Assembly: GCF_051124815.1 (NCBI RefSeq)
Contig: NZ_CP118489.1
Coordinates: forward strand, 124,001-188,000
Direction: 5' to 3'
Length of the DNA stretch: 64,000 nt
Source of the DNA: Azospirillum sp051124815
GTDB taxonomy: Bacteria; Pseudomonadota; Alphaproteobacteria; Azospirillales; Azospirillaceae
The position numbers and the translations under genes were made by a program. Of this stretch, positions 27,209-37,112 are shown in pieces; position 1 is the first letter of the stretch; each line of letters begins with the position of its first letter. A model generated the notes under the pieces. That model saw nothing but the letters and a program-made list of their open reading frames with translations. It was not told the DNA's origin and ran no database searches.

Positions 27209-28098
27209 ATGGTCAGCCTGCTGGGAATCCCGCCCCAAGTGCTGTTCGGGCAGCTTCTGCTCGGCCTGATCAATGGGTCCTTCTATGCGCGCTGCTCAGC
27301 CTCGGGCTGGCGGTGATCTTCGGCATGTTGAACGTCATCAACTTCGCCCATGGCGCGCTCTACATGGTCGGCGCCTTCGTGGCGTGGCTGCTGCTGACCT
27401 ATGCCGGCATCGGCTATTGGGGCGCGCTGGTGATCGCGCCGGTGGTGGTCGGGCTGCTCGGCATCCTGCTGGAAAAGACGATGCTGTCGCGGCTCTACAA
27501 GCTGGACCATCTCTATGGGCTGCTGCTGACCTTCGGGCTGGCGCTGATCCTGGAGGGTGCGTTCCGCCACCAGTACGGCGTGTCGGGCCAGCCCTATCCC
27601 ATCCCCACAGCCCTCCAGGGCGGGCAGAATCTGGGCTTCATGTTCCTGCCGAATTATCGCGGCTGGGTCGTCGTCGCCTCGCTGATCGTCTGCTTCGGCA
27701 CCTGGTTCGCCATCGAGCGGACGAAGCTGGGCGCCTATCTGCGCGCGGCGACCGAGAACCCGACGCTGGTCCAGGCATTCGGCATCAACGTGCCGGTGAT
27801 GGTGTCGCTGACCTACGGCTTCGGCGTGGCGCTGGCCGGGCTGGCCGGCGTGCTGGCGGCGCCGATCTATCAAGTGTCGCCGCTGATGGGCACCAACCTG
27901 ATCATCATCGTCTTCGCGGTGGTGGTGATCGGCGGCATGGGGTCGATCCTGGGCGCCATCGTCACCGGCCTCGGGCTGGGGCTGCTGGAGGGGTTGACCA
28001 AGGTCTTCTATCCCGAAGCGTCCAACATCGTCGTGTTCGTCGTGATGGCGATCGTCCTTCTCATCAAGCCCGCGGGCCTCTTCGGACGGGAGCGTTGA
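27209..28098 (+). CDS. livH: LivH-type permease (one frameshift here)
   Basis: Inner-membrane permease of the importer. It begins MVSLLGIPPQVLFGQLLLGL. One C is missing near 27.287 kb (NGSFYA then LLSLGLAVIFGMLNVINFAH). About eight hydrophobic helices follow, with the LivH-typical INFAHGALYMVGAF, LRAATENPTLVQAFGI and GGMGSILGAIVTGLGLG. About 296 residues after correction. livM begins 4 bases after its stop. Confidence 0.92.
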
Positions 28099-28102
28099 TC
28101 CA

Positions 28103-29071
28103 ATGACCGTCGCCAGCAATTCCACCCGCGTCGCTGTCCGGGGGCCGGCCATCGGCACGATGCTGATCGCCGCCGTCCTGCTGCTGCTCGCGCTCGCGGC
28201 ACCCTTCGTGCTGTATCCCGTCTTCCTGATGAAGGTGCTGTGCTTCGCGCTGTTCGCCTGCGCCTTCAACCTGCTGATCGGTTTCGCCGGCCTGCTCAGC
28301 TTCGGCCATGCCGCCTTCTTCGGATCGGCGGCCTACATCGCTGCCCACACCGTGAAGGAATGGGGCTGGGCGCCGGAGGCAGGTCTGCTCGCCGCCACAA
28401 TCGTCGCCGGGCTGATGGGGCTGGTCTTCGGCCTGATCGCCATCCGCCGGCAGGGCATCTATTTCGCCATGATCACCCTGGCGCTGAGCCAGATGGTGTT
28501 CTTCCTGGCGCTGCAGCTGCCCTTCACCCACGGCGAGGACGGCATCCAGGGCGTGCCGCGCGGCCTGCTGTTCGGGCTGTTCGACCTCAGCCAGCCGCTG
28601 ACCATGTACTACACCGTGCTGGCGATCTTCGTCGCCGGCTTCGCCCTGATCTGGCGCACGGTGCATTCACCCTTCGGTCAGGTGCTGAAGGCGATCCGCG
28701 AGAACGAGCCGCGCGCGGTGTCGCTCGGCTACCGCACCGACCGCTACAAGCTGGTCGCCTTCGTGCTGTCGGCCTCGCTGGCCGGGCTCGCCGGCGGAAC
28801 CAAGGCCATCGTGTTCCAGCTCGCCAGCCTGACCGACGTGACGTGGCAGATGTCGGGCGAGGTGGTGCTGATGACGCTGCTGGGCGGCATGGGCACGCTG
28901 TTCGGGCCGGTGGTCGGTGCCGGGCTGGTGGTGACGCTGGAAAGCTACCTCGCCTCCACCAGCCTGCCGGTGCCGGTGGTCATCGGCTGCATCTTCGTCG
29001 TCTGCGTCCTGCTCTTCCGCCGCGGCATCGTCGGCGAGCTGATGGCCCGCCTGCCCAAGCGGGGACACTGA
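28103..29071 (+). CDS. livM: LivM-type permease
   Basis: Second permease of the importer, 322 residues and intact. About ten hydrophobic segments and the family motif LIGFAGLLSFGHAAFFGSAA, the inter-helical loop KAIRENEPRAVSLGYRTDRY and LLGGMGTLFGPVVGAGLVV are visible. It is the last gene of the operon livG-livF-binding protein-livH-livM. Confidence 0.95.
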   Translation: MTVASNSTRVAVRGPAIGTMLIAAVLLLLALAAPFVLYPVFLMKVLCFALFACAFNLLIGFAGLLSFGHAAFFGSAAYIAAHTVKEWGWAPEAGLLAATIVAGLMGLVFGLIAIRRQGIYFAMITLALSQMVFFLALQLPFTHGEDGIQGVPRGLLFGLFDLSQPLTMYYTVLAIFVAGFALIWRTVHSPFGQVLKAIRENEPRAVSLGYRTDRYKLVAFVLSASLAGLAGGTKAIVFQLASLTDVTWQMSGEVVLMTLLGGMGTLFGPVVGAGLVVTLESYLASTSLPVPVVIGCIFVVCVLLFRRGIVGELMARLPKRGH

Positions 29072-29098
29072 GTCCGCGGTCTTCTCCGTAACTCCCCA

Positions 29099-29124
29099 GG
29101 GGGACCGGAAGGTCCCCCTCTTTT
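29099..29124 (+). terminator. Rho-independent terminator of the liv operon
   Basis: A perfect 8-bp stem GGGGGACC / GGTCCCCC with a GGAA tetraloop is followed directly by TCTTTT, 28 bases after the livM stop. Confidence 0.93.
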
Positions 29125-29445
29125 CCCCACCCCTACCCGTCCGGGTTGAAAGACCCAAAAGGAAACGGGGTTATGGCGGAGGATGTAGAGAACTCGTCCG
29201 GCTTGCCTTTCTAAAAAGCGGCCCGGACCGGCACGCGGCAAAGCTTTGATCTGATGAACGGGTGCGGATCGACCCCGCGCACCCGACCGGATCTGTGCGC
29301 CTTCCTTTTAATCCGACGGATGGGCTACTATGTTGACCTCTGATATTGTTGGCAAATTGCGTTGCAATGCAGCAGGCCCCAAGGCCGGCGCCGCAATGGG
29401 CCTCGACACCGGGACGACAAAGATCGGTCCCGTTTGGGAGGTGAC
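29125..29445. other. Leader region of the sigma-54 activator gene
   Basis: About 320 bases between the liv terminator and the GTG at 29446. It presumably holds the activator promoter. There is a relatively AT-rich stretch around 29330-29365 (TATGTTGACCTCTGATATTG), in which TTGACC could serve as a -35 box. No gene or clear -24/-12 element was recognised. Confidence 0.4.
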
Positions 29446-30885
29446 GTGGGCGACACCGTCGATTTCGAAGCGTTGCGCCAGCGGGCGGTCCATTCCCTGT
29501 TCGAGCATCTGGAATCCATGTGCGTCGGTGCCGTCGCCGTCGACCACACCGGCCGCATCGCCTGGATGGACGAGAAGTACAAGGCGCTGCTGGGCGTTCC
29601 CGGCGACCCGCGCGGCCGGCAGGTGGAGGACGTCATCCCCAACAGCCAGTTGCGCCGGGTGATCGACAGCGGCCAGCCGCAGCCGCTGGACATCATGGAA
29701 TTCGACGACCGCTCCTTCGTGGTGACGCGGATGCCGCTGTTCGGCATCGACGGCTCGATCATCGGCGCCATCGGCTTCGTGCTGTTCGACCGCGCCGAAT
29801 ATCTGCGCCCGCTGGTCCGCAAATACGAGAAGATGCAGGAGGAGCTTGCCCGTACCCAACAGGAGCTGGCGCACGAGCGGCGGGCCAAATACTCCTTCTC
29901 GCAGTTCCTCGGCGCCAGCGAGTCGATCCGCGAGATCAAGCGGCTGGGCCGCCGCGCCGCGCAGATGGACAGTACCGTCCTGCTGCTGGGCGAAACCGGG
30001 ACGGGGAAGGAGCTGCTGGCCCAGGCCATCCATTCCGCCAGCCCGCGTGCGTCCAAGCCCTTCGTCGGCGTCAACGTCGCCGCCATCCCGGAAACCCTGC
30101 TGGAAGCGGAGTTCTTCGGCGTCGCCCCCGGCGCCTACACCGGCGCCGACCGCCGTCACCGCGAAGGCAAGTTCCAGCTCGCCAACGGCGGTACCCTGTT
30201 CCTCGACGAGATCGGCGACATGCCGCTGCCGGTCCAGGCCAAGCTGCTGCGCGCGTGCTGCAGGAGCGCGAGATCGAGCCGCTCGGTTCCAACAAGGTGG
30301 TGCGGGTCGATGTGCGCATCATCGCCGCCACCAGCCGCGACCTGCACGCCCTGGTGCGCGAAGCAGTTCCGCGCCGACCTCTATTACCGCTTGAACGTGG
30401 TGCCGATCACCCTGCCGCCGCTGCGCGACCGGCCGGAGGACATCGAGAGCATCGCCGACCGCATCCTGGAACAGTTGGCGATCCAGCAGGGCACCCCGCC
30501 GCGCGAGCTGCTGGAATCGGCGGTGCAGGTGCTGCGCGACTATGACTGGCCCGGCAATGTGCGCGAGCTTTACAACACGCTGGAGCGGGTGGTGGCGCTG
30601 ACCGACGCGCCGATCCTGACCGCGCCGCACATCCGCAGCGTGCTTCCCGGCATGCAGCATCCGGCCGGCGCCTCCGCCCTGCCGCTGGCGGCGGGCGCGC
30701 GGCCGTTGCAGGAGGTGCTGCACGCCGCCGAACGCCATGCCATCGCCGCCGCGCTGGAGGAGGCGAATGGCGTCAAGGCGCGGGCGGCGAAGCTGCTGGG
30801 CATTTCGCGCGCGTCGCTGTACGAACGCATGATGACGCTGGGGCTGGGGCGACGCAGTGATGCGGGAGTAAGCCGCAGGCCGTAA
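29446..30885 (+). CDS. PAS-domain sigma-54-dependent transcriptional activator (frameshifted here)
   Basis: Enhancer-binding protein. The N-terminal PAS sensor (about 15-125; GAVAVDHTGRIAWMDEKYKA) is followed by a coiled coil and an AAA+ domain: Walker A LLGETGTGKELLAQAI, loop L1 GAYTGA (Phe of GAFTGA replaced by Tyr) and Walker B GGTLFLDEIGDMPL. A Fis-type HTH forms the C-terminus (GVKARAAKLLGISRASLYER). Two compensating breaks at about 30.255 and 30.365 kb garble about 35 residues, read in the other frame as LQEREIEPLGSNKVVRVDVR. The GTG start has GGGAGG just upstream. It may control the liv operon or a distant sigma-54 promoter. Confidence 0.88.
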   Translation: MGDTVDFEALRQRAVHSLFEHLESMCVGAVAVDHTGRIAWMDEKYKALLGVPGDPRGRQVEDVIPNSQLRRVIDSGQPQPLDIMEFDDRSFVVTRMPLFGIDGSIIGAIGFVLFDRAEYLRPLVRKYEKMQEELARTQQELAHERRAKYSFSQFLGASESIREIKRLGRRAAQMDSTVLLLGETGTGKELLAQAIHSASPRASKPFVGVNVAAIPETLLEAEFFGVAPGAYTGADRRHREGKFQLANGGTLFLDEIGDMPLPVQAKLLRACCRSARSSRSVPTRWCGSMCASSPPPAATCTPWCAKQFRADLYYRLNVVPITLPPLRDRPEDIESIADRILEQLAIQQGTPPRELLESAVQVLRDYDWPGNVRELYNTLERVVALTDAPILTAPHIRSVLPGMQHPAGASALPLAAGARPLQEVLHAAERHAIAAALEEANGVKARAAKLLGISRASLYERMMTLGLGRRSDAGVSRRP

Positions 30886-30971
30886 ATTCCGCATCGCGAA
30901 ACCTTGTTCCATTGACGTGCTGCCCATCCGCTGGCAGGATCGTTCCGCGATCTTTGCGGGAGGGTTCGAGC

Positions 30972-31778
30972 ATGCGCAGGCGGAAGAGGCTCTGGTCGCC
31001 GACGATCTGGCGGACGACGAGAAGGACCCGCGCTTCGTCACGGCACTGGCCCGTGGGCTGGAACTGCTGCGCGCCTTCCGCCGCAACGAATCGATGCTCG
31101 GCAATCTGGAATTGGCGCAGCGCACCGGCCTGCCCAAGCCGACGGTGTCGCGGCTGACCTACACGCTGTCGAAGCTGGGCTATCTCGCCTACGACCAGAA
31201 CACCGGGAAATACCGGCTCGGCACCTCGGTGCTGGCGCCGCGCCGCCTGTCGGGCATGGGCATCCGGCAGGTCGCCCGGCCGCTGATGCAGGAGTTGGCC
31301 GACCAGACCGGGCTTGCGGTGGCGCTGGGCGGGCGTGACCGGCTGAGCATGATCTATCTGGAATGCTGCAAGGCGACCGGGCCGATCACGCCTGTCGCTC
31401 GACGTCGGCTCCCACATCAAGCTGTCGACCACCGGCATGGGCCGCGCCTATCTGGCCGCCTTGCCGGAGGCGGAGCGCGCACCGCTGATGGCGAAGCTGG
31501 AGGAGCATGAGGGGGAGCGCTGGCCGGAGATCCGCGACGGCATCCTCCAGGCCATCGGCGGATTACCGGACGCGCGGCTGTGCCGCTCCATCGGCGCCTG
31601 GAAGTCGGAGGTGCATGCCGTCGGCGTCCCCTTCGTGCCGCGCGACGGGTCGCAGGTGCTGGCCTTCAACTGCGGCGGCCCGGCCTTCATGGTCGATCTG
31701 AAGAAGCTGGAGGAGGAGTTCGCGCCGCGGCTGGTGGCGATGGTCCGGCGGATCGACGCGGCGCTGTTCAACGGGTGA
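30972..31778 (+). CDS. IclR-family transcriptional regulator (frameshifted here)
   Basis: An N-terminal winged HTH (LARGLELLRAFRRNESMLGN, LAQRTGLPKPTVSRLTYTLS) and a C-terminal effector domain (LGTSVLA, STTGMGRAYLAALPEAERA, SIGAWKSEVHAVGVPFVP). The ATG at 30972 has GGGAGG upstream; one C missing in codons 2-3 puts the remainder in another frame (QAEEALVADDLADDEKDPRF). A second break near 31.39 kb interrupts LSLDVGSHIKLSTT. It is adjacent to the sigma-54 activator and may regulate the neighbouring transport genes. Confidence 0.87.
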
Positions 31779-31794
31779 CCGGTTTCTCCGCGTG

Positions 31795-31923
31795 CCCCCA
31801 CCCTAACCCTCCCCGCCCTCGGCCGGCCAAAGGCCGGTCCGATCGCGGAGAGGGAACTCCGCCGCACTCCCGCAAAGCTCCTACCCCCCTCTCCCTCGAA
31901 GAGGGGAGGGATGGGAGGGGGCA
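31795..31923. repeat. C/G-rich dispersed repeat, variant copy
   Basis: The left arm is CCCCACCCTAACCCTCCCCG and the right arm ends CGAAGAGGGGAGGGATGGGA. The left part carries an inner hairpin GGCCGGCC-AAA-GGCCGGTCC. It lies between the IclR gene and the dedA gene, which run in the same direction. Confidence 0.8.
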
Positions 31924-32020
31924 TTAGAAGCCGACTCCAAACCGACACGGGAACCCCCAACCACAGCGGACCGTTTTCCCGATACGGGTCATCTCGACCG
32001 GTGGGGAAGGACGGAACGGC

Positions 32021-32690
32021 ATGGATGGTGGGTTGACGGACTGGTTGGTGCAGGTGATGCACCATCTTCACTATATCGGGATCTTCCTGCTGGTGGCGCT
32101 GGCGCGGGTGTTCCCGCCGCTCCCCGCCGAGTCGGTCATCCGCTGGCGGGCATCGGGGCGGCGACGGGCGAGTTCTCGCTGGTCGGGATCGCCGTTGCCG
32201 GCGGGCTTGGCTCGCTCGCCGGCCAGTTGGTCTGGTTCCTGCCGAGCCGGCTGATGGGCCGTGAGCGGCTCGAGGCGTTCCTGAAGAAATACGGCCCCTG
32301 GCTGACCATCGACCCGAAGAAGGTTCGGCGGAGCACCGACTGGTTCGCCAAGCGCGGCGGGCTGGCCGTGCTGTTCTCGCAGCCGGTGCCGGGGTGCGGA
32401 CGCTGATCTCCATCCCGGCCGGCGCCTGCAAGATGTCGATCCTGAACTATTCGCTGGCGTCGGGCATCGGCTCGGTGCTGTGGACGCTGCTGCTGGCCTG
32501 GACCGGCCCATGCTGTCGACCTGGCCCTTCGCCCACCGGCTGGTCGGCTATTTCACCGTCGGGCTGCTGGTGGTGCTGGTGGGCCTGTATCTGTGGCGGC
32601 TGGCCACGCACCTGCACCTGCTGCGCAAGGACCGTGCGGCCGGGAAGGCGGCATCCGCCACGCCCTCCGCCGGGAAGGCGCAACCGTCAG
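32021..32690 (+). CDS. DedA-family membrane protein (frameshifted here, 3' end uncertain)
   Basis: DedA/SNARE-associated inner-membrane protein; the family is involved in lipid scrambling and envelope homeostasis. Conserved blocks once frames are joined: IGIFLLVALARVFPPLPAES, LAGIGAATGEFSLVG, LGSLAGQLVWFLPSRLMGRE and the glycine/arginine motif PGVRTLISIPAG, then a last hydrophobic helix VGYFTVGLLVVLVGLYLWRL. One-base losses are inferred at about 32.14 (CCC), 32.39 (GGGGG) and 32.51 kb (GG). No stop follows in this frame until 33.18 kb, deep inside the opposite-strand lysE gene, so the end given is approximate. Confidence 0.8.
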
Positions 32691-33339
32691 GCCGTGGCCA
32701 TGCCGACGATGCCGGTGGCGGCCATCCCCAGCGCCCACAGGCCGAAGACGCCCAGCGCCACGCCGGTGCAGTGGTTCAGCATGGTCAGCCCGCGGTCGGA
32801 GATGCGGTGGCGCACGGCGGCGACCCCCATCGCCAGCGTCATCCACCACAGCGACGACCCGATGAAGACGCCCAGCACCAGGGTCGACGCCTCCAGCCGG
32901 TCCAGCGTGCCGCCCAGCCCGAAGCCGGCGAAGATGGCGATGAAGGCCATGATGGTCGCCGGGTTGGTCAGGGTCAGCGACAAGCCGGTCATGAAGCCGG
33001 TGAACCAGGATTTGCTGTCGGGGGCGGAGGCCGCCTCGCGCTCCTCCGCTTCGGGCTGCTGGCGGAAGGTGCGGATCGCCACCACCAGCAGGAAGATGCC
33101 GCCGATCAGCTGGAAGGCGATCTCGTGCCCGCGCGGAAGCTGAGCGCCGCCGATACGCCGAAGGCGGCGATGGCGCCATAGAAGGTGTCCGCCACCGCGG
33201 CGCCGAATCCGGTGAAGAAGCCCATCAGGGGGCCGTGCTGCAGGGTGCGGCGGATGCACAGCAGACCGATCGGCCCGACGGGTGCGGCGATGGCGAATCC
33301 GAGAACGATTCCCTGCAAAAGCACCCAGACTTCGTCCAC
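32687..33339 (-). CDS. LysE-family amino acid exporter (one frameshift here)
   Basis: LysE/RhtB-type exporter with about six hydrophobic helices. The N-terminus reads LQGIVLGFAIAAPVGPIGLL followed by IRRTLQHGPLMGFFTGFGAA, the typical family start. After one missing C near 33.13 kb it continues HEIAFQLIGGIFLLVVAIRT, LTLTNPATIMAFIAIFAGFG and GVALGVFGLWALGM. The GTG start at 33339 gives about 217 residues. It is divergent from the BMP gene and convergent with dedA. Confidence 0.87.
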
Positions 33340-33552
33340 CGAGCGTCGTCCCCGAATTCCTGTGGCCGGTCGTGCCGGTTTCCCGCGACCAGTTCGTCGC
33401 AAAGACCATCGGCGGGGTGATAAACGCCCCCGCCCCTGTCGTCAACCGGGGGCGCCGCGATCGCTGCACCGTATCAGGCGCTTTCCTGTTGTGCGGAATG
33501 ATGGCGCGGTTATCCTTTGGGTCAAGTTTCCGCAGTCGGGAGTGGGTGGGAC

Positions 33553-34534
33553 ATGAAGACGCGTATTCTTGCCGGCATGCTGGCGATGACGGCGATCACG
33601 GCGGCCGGCGTTCCGGCCCTGGCCGACGATTTCTCGCCCGCGGTGGTGTTCGACCAGGGCGGCAAGTTCGACAAGTCCTTCAACGAGGCGGCCTATAACG
33701 GCGCCGAGCGGTTCAAGAAAACCGGCATCCCCTACCGCGAGTTCGAGATCACCAATGAAGGCCAGCGCGAGCGGCGATGCGCACGCTGGTCCGCCGCGGC
33801 GCCTCGGTGATCGTCGCCGTCGGCTTCTCGCAGACCGCGGCGGTGGACAAGGTGGCGAAGGAGTCGCCCAAGACCAAATTCTGCCTGATCGACGACAAGC
33901 TGGACGCCCCCAACGTCCAGTCCGTGACCTTCAAGGAGGAAGAGGGGTCCTATCTGGTCGGCATGGCGGCGGCGCTCGCCTCGAAGACCGGCAAGGTCGG
34001 CTTCGTCGGCGGCATGGACATCCCGCTGATCCGCAACTTCCTGACCGGCTACGAGCAGGGCGTGAAGCATGTCGCGGCGAACGACGAGGTGTTCGTCAAC
34101 ATGACCGGCACCACGCCGGCCGCCTGGAACGACCCCGGCCGCGGGGCGGAGCTGGCCAAGAGCCAGTTCTCGCGCGGGGCCGACGTGGTCTTCGCCGCGG
34201 CGGGCGCCACCGGTCTCGGCGTGCTGCAGGCGGCGGCCGATGCCGGCAAGCTGTCGATCGGCGTCGACAGCAACCAGAACCATGTCCATCCCGGCAGCGT
34301 CCTGACCTCCATGGTCAAGCGGGTGGACGTCGTCGTCTATGACTGCATGAAGGCGGCGAAGGACGGCAGCTGGAAGCCCGGCCACCGCGCGTCGGGCTGA
34401 AGGAGGACGCGCGTCGGCTATGCGTTGGACGACAACAACCGCAAGCTGATCACGCCGGAGATGGAAGCGAAGCTGGAAGAGGCGAAGAAGCAGATCATCG
34501 CGGCTCGCTGGCGGTCAAGCCGTACCAGCCGTAA
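33553..34534 (+). CDS. BMP-family ABC transporter substrate-binding protein (frameshifted here)
   Basis: Basic-membrane-protein (PnrA/Med) family receptor, usually for purine nucleosides. The signal peptide MKTRILAGMLAMTAITAAGV is cleaved after ALA. Family motifs are VVFDQGGKFDKSFNEAAYNG, VGFVGGMDIPLIRNFLTGYE, VFAAAGATGLGVLQAA and GVDSNQNHVHPGSVLTSMVK. The end, DDNNRKLITPEMEAKLEEAK, is followed by SLAVKPYQP and TAA at 34534. One-base losses near 33.775, 34.39-34.41 and 34.503 kb break the frame. Confidence 0.88.
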
Positions 34535-34575
34535 GGCGTGGACTGAACGGCTCCCTTCACTGCACACGTGGTTTC

Positions 34576-34660
34576 CCGTCATCCCCGCGAAGGCGGGATC
34601 AGAGCTTCCAAAGCGACCCCTGTGGAAACGCCTGGATTCCCGCCGCCGCGGGAATGACGG
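34576..34660. repeat. Small palindromic repeat, copy 2
   Basis: The left arm CCGTCATCCCCGCGAAGGCG and a right arm ending CCGCGGGAATGACGG are inverted, as in the copy at 6975-7058. It fills the 170-bp gap between the BMP gene and its ATPase gene, i.e. inside a presumptive operon. Confidence 0.82.
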
Positions 34661-34706
34661 AAAGGGATGGTTTCCGACTTTCGATGCCCCTCTCGAACGG
34701 TCCTTG

Positions 34707-36253
34707 ATGACGCAGGCAAACGCGCAGATCGCCCTGGAAACGGTGGCGATCAACAAGTGGTTCGGCGCCAGCCATGCCAACCGCGACGTGTCGCTGGCGG
34801 TGCCGGCCGGGACGATCCACGGGGTGATCGGCGAGAACGGCGCCGGCAAGTCGACGATCGCGAGCATCGTCTACGGCTATCTGCGCGCCGACAGCGGGGA
34901 AATCCGGGTGAACGGCAATCCTGCCGCCATCCGGACCCCGCGCGACGCGCTGGCGGCCGGCATCGGCATGGTCCACCAGCACTTCATGCTGGTCGATCCC
35001 TTCAGCGTGCTGGAGAACGTGCTGCTGGGGGCGGAAGGCGGGGTCACCCTGGCCGGCGGCCTTGCCCGCGCACGCACGGACCTGACCCGGCTGGCCCGCG
35101 ACTATGGGCTGGAGGTCGACCTCGACAGCCCGGTCGGCGATCTGCCGGTCGGCGCCCAGCAGCGGGTGGAGATCCTGAAGGCGCTCTACCGCGGCGCCGA
35201 CATCCTGATCCTCGACGAGCCCACCGGCGTGCTGACCCCGCAGGAGGCCGACCATCTGTTCCGCATCCTGCGGGCGCTGCGCCAGCAGGGCAAGACGGTC
35301 ATCATCATCACCCACAAGCTCCGCGAGATCATGGAGTTGACCGACAACGTCACGGTGATGCGGCGCGGGCGGTGGTCGCCAACGTCGCCACCGGAGACAC
35401 CAGCCGGGAACAGCTGGCGGAATTGATGGTCGGCCGAAAGGTCCTGCTGCGCGTCGACAAGACGCCGGCCGAGCCGGCGCGGAGGTGTTGCGGGTCGAGG
35501 GGTTGCGGGTGCGCGATCCGTCGGGCGTGGAGCGGGTGAAGGGGGTCGGCCTGTCGGTGCGGGCCGGCGAGATCGTCGGAATCGCCGGGGTGTCCGGCAA
35601 CGGCCAGTCCGAACTGCTGGAGGCGCTGGCCGGCATGCGGCCCATCGCCGGCGGCTCCGTCCGCCTGCGCGGGGAGGAGCTTGCCGGGCATCCCGAGCGC
35701 TTCAACGCCCGCGCGCTGCGCGGCGCTGGGTGTCGGCCATGTGCCGGAGGACCGGCAGAAGGTGGGGCTCGTCACCAGCTTCTCGGCGGAGGAATGCTCG
35801 ATCCTGGGCTTCCAGGACGATCCGGCCTGGAGCGGCCGGGTGCTGATGGACCGCGAGGCCATCGCCGCCGACTGCGCCCGCCGGATGGAGGAATACGACA
35901 CCCGCCCACGCGACGGGTCGCTGGCGGCGGCGAATTTCTCCGGCGGCAATCAGCAGAAGATCGTGCTGGCCCGCGAGATCGAGCGCAACCCCGACCTGCT
36001 GCTGGTCGGCCAGCCCACCCGCGGCGTCGACATCGGCGCCATCGAGTTCATCCACCGCCGGCTGGTGGCCCTGCGCGACCAGGGCAAGGCGATCCTGCTG
36101 GTGTCGGTGGAACTGGACGAGATCCGCGCCCTGTCCGACCGCATCGTGGTGATGTTCGACGGCCACATCGTCGGCGAGGTTATGCCGGACCAGGCGGACG
36201 AGAAGACGCTGGGGCTGATGATGGCGGGTGTGGGTGAGGGAGGTGCTGACTGA
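34707..36253 (+). CDS. Double-domain ABC ATPase of the BMP/nucleoside type (frameshifted here)
   Basis: Two ABC domains in one chain, as in the NupA/RbsA type. Domain 1: Walker A GENGAGKSTIASIVYGYL, Q-loop VHQHFMLVDPFSVLENV, a non-canonical signature LPVGAQQRVEILKAL and Walker B LILDEPTGVLTP. Domain 2: GVSGNGQSELLEALAGM, signature NFSGGNQQKIVLAREI and LLVGQPTRGVD. Domain 2 therefore lacks a canonical GKS and the Walker B Glu, as usual in this subfamily. Losses of one base at about 35.37, 35.48 and 35.73 kb break the frame; the corrected length is about 515 residues. No permease genes follow. Confidence 0.88.
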
Positions 36254-36270
36254 CGAATGCCCCCACCCTA

Positions 36271-37110
36271 GGGCGTGTCGTCAGTTGAGCCAGATGACAG
36301 CCGACACGAGGTAAACAGCCGCCAAAAAGTGCTGGCAAGCTTGTCGTATCGAGTGGCAATGGCTCGGAAGCCCTTCATCTTGTTGAAGAATCGCTCGACG
36401 AGATTACGTTCGCGGTACAAGGCGAAATCGGTATCGCGGGCGATCAGCCGATTCGCCTTGGACGGGATGACGGGGACGATGTCGCGCTCCTTCAAGGCGT
36501 CGATCAAGGCGTCGCCATCATAGGCCTTGTCGGCGATGAGGGCCTGCGGCTCGACCGCGTCGAGCAGAGGGCGGCTTGGCTGAAGTCAGAGGCCTGACCG
36601 GGGGTCAGGGAGATCGCCACCGGGTTGCCCAAGGCGTCCACGATGGCATGGATCTTCGTCGTCAGCCCCCCTCGTGATCGGCCGATGGCTTGGCAGGCGC
36701 CCCCTTTTTCGCGCCCCGGCGCTGTGCTGGTGGGCGCGGACGATGGTCGCGTCGAGCATCATGTACTCGTTGTCGCCATCCTCGGCCAGGGCCTTGAAAA
36801 GGCGCTCGAACACCCCGCTCTCGCACCAGCGGCGGTAGCGGCGGTGGGTGTTCTTCCAATCCCCGAACCGGGTGGGCAGGTCGCGCCAGGGAATGCCAGC
36901 CCGGTAACGGTACAGCACCGCCTCGACAAACAGCCGGTTGTCCTTCGCCGTCCCCCGACATGGCCCGCCCGCCCCGGCAGAAAAGCCTGGACCCGATCCC
37001 ACTGGTCGTCGCGCAAAGCATAGCGTCGCATCCGTCGGCCCTCCCGTCAGCCGACCTTCTATGAATCACGCATTCCTACCGCTGGGAATCCCATAACTGA
37101 CGACACGCCC
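36271..37110. mobile_element. IS5-family (IS427-like) insertion sequence, 840 bp
   Basis: Perfect 16-bp terminal inverted repeats GGGCGTGTCGTCAGTT at both ends. The element is flanked by a TA direct duplication (36269-36270 and 37111-37112). Removing it and one TA restores the CCCACCCTAACCCTCCCC arm of the dispersed repeat, proving transposition into that repeat. Size, termini and the transposase fit the IS427 group of the IS5 family. It carries a single leftward transposase gene. Confidence 0.93.
36281..37031 (-). CDS. IS5-family DDE transposase (frameshifted here)
   Basis: Starts MRRYALRDDQWDRVQAFLPG at 37031. The joined frames give AKDNRLFVEAVLYRYRAGIP, WRDLPTRFGDWKNTHRRYRR and EYMMLDATIVRAHQHSAGA (first catalytic Asp), TKIHAIVDALGNPVAISLTP, an ALIADKAYDGD block (second Asp) and RNLVERFFNKMKGFRAIATR (catalytic Glu), ending LAAVYLVSAVIWLN at a TGA inside the left IR. 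About five frame breaks; the last needs one T added to a run of five. IS427-group elements can use programmed frameshifting, but not this many times, so sequence error is likely. Confidence 0.85.
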
Positions 37111-37112
37111 TA

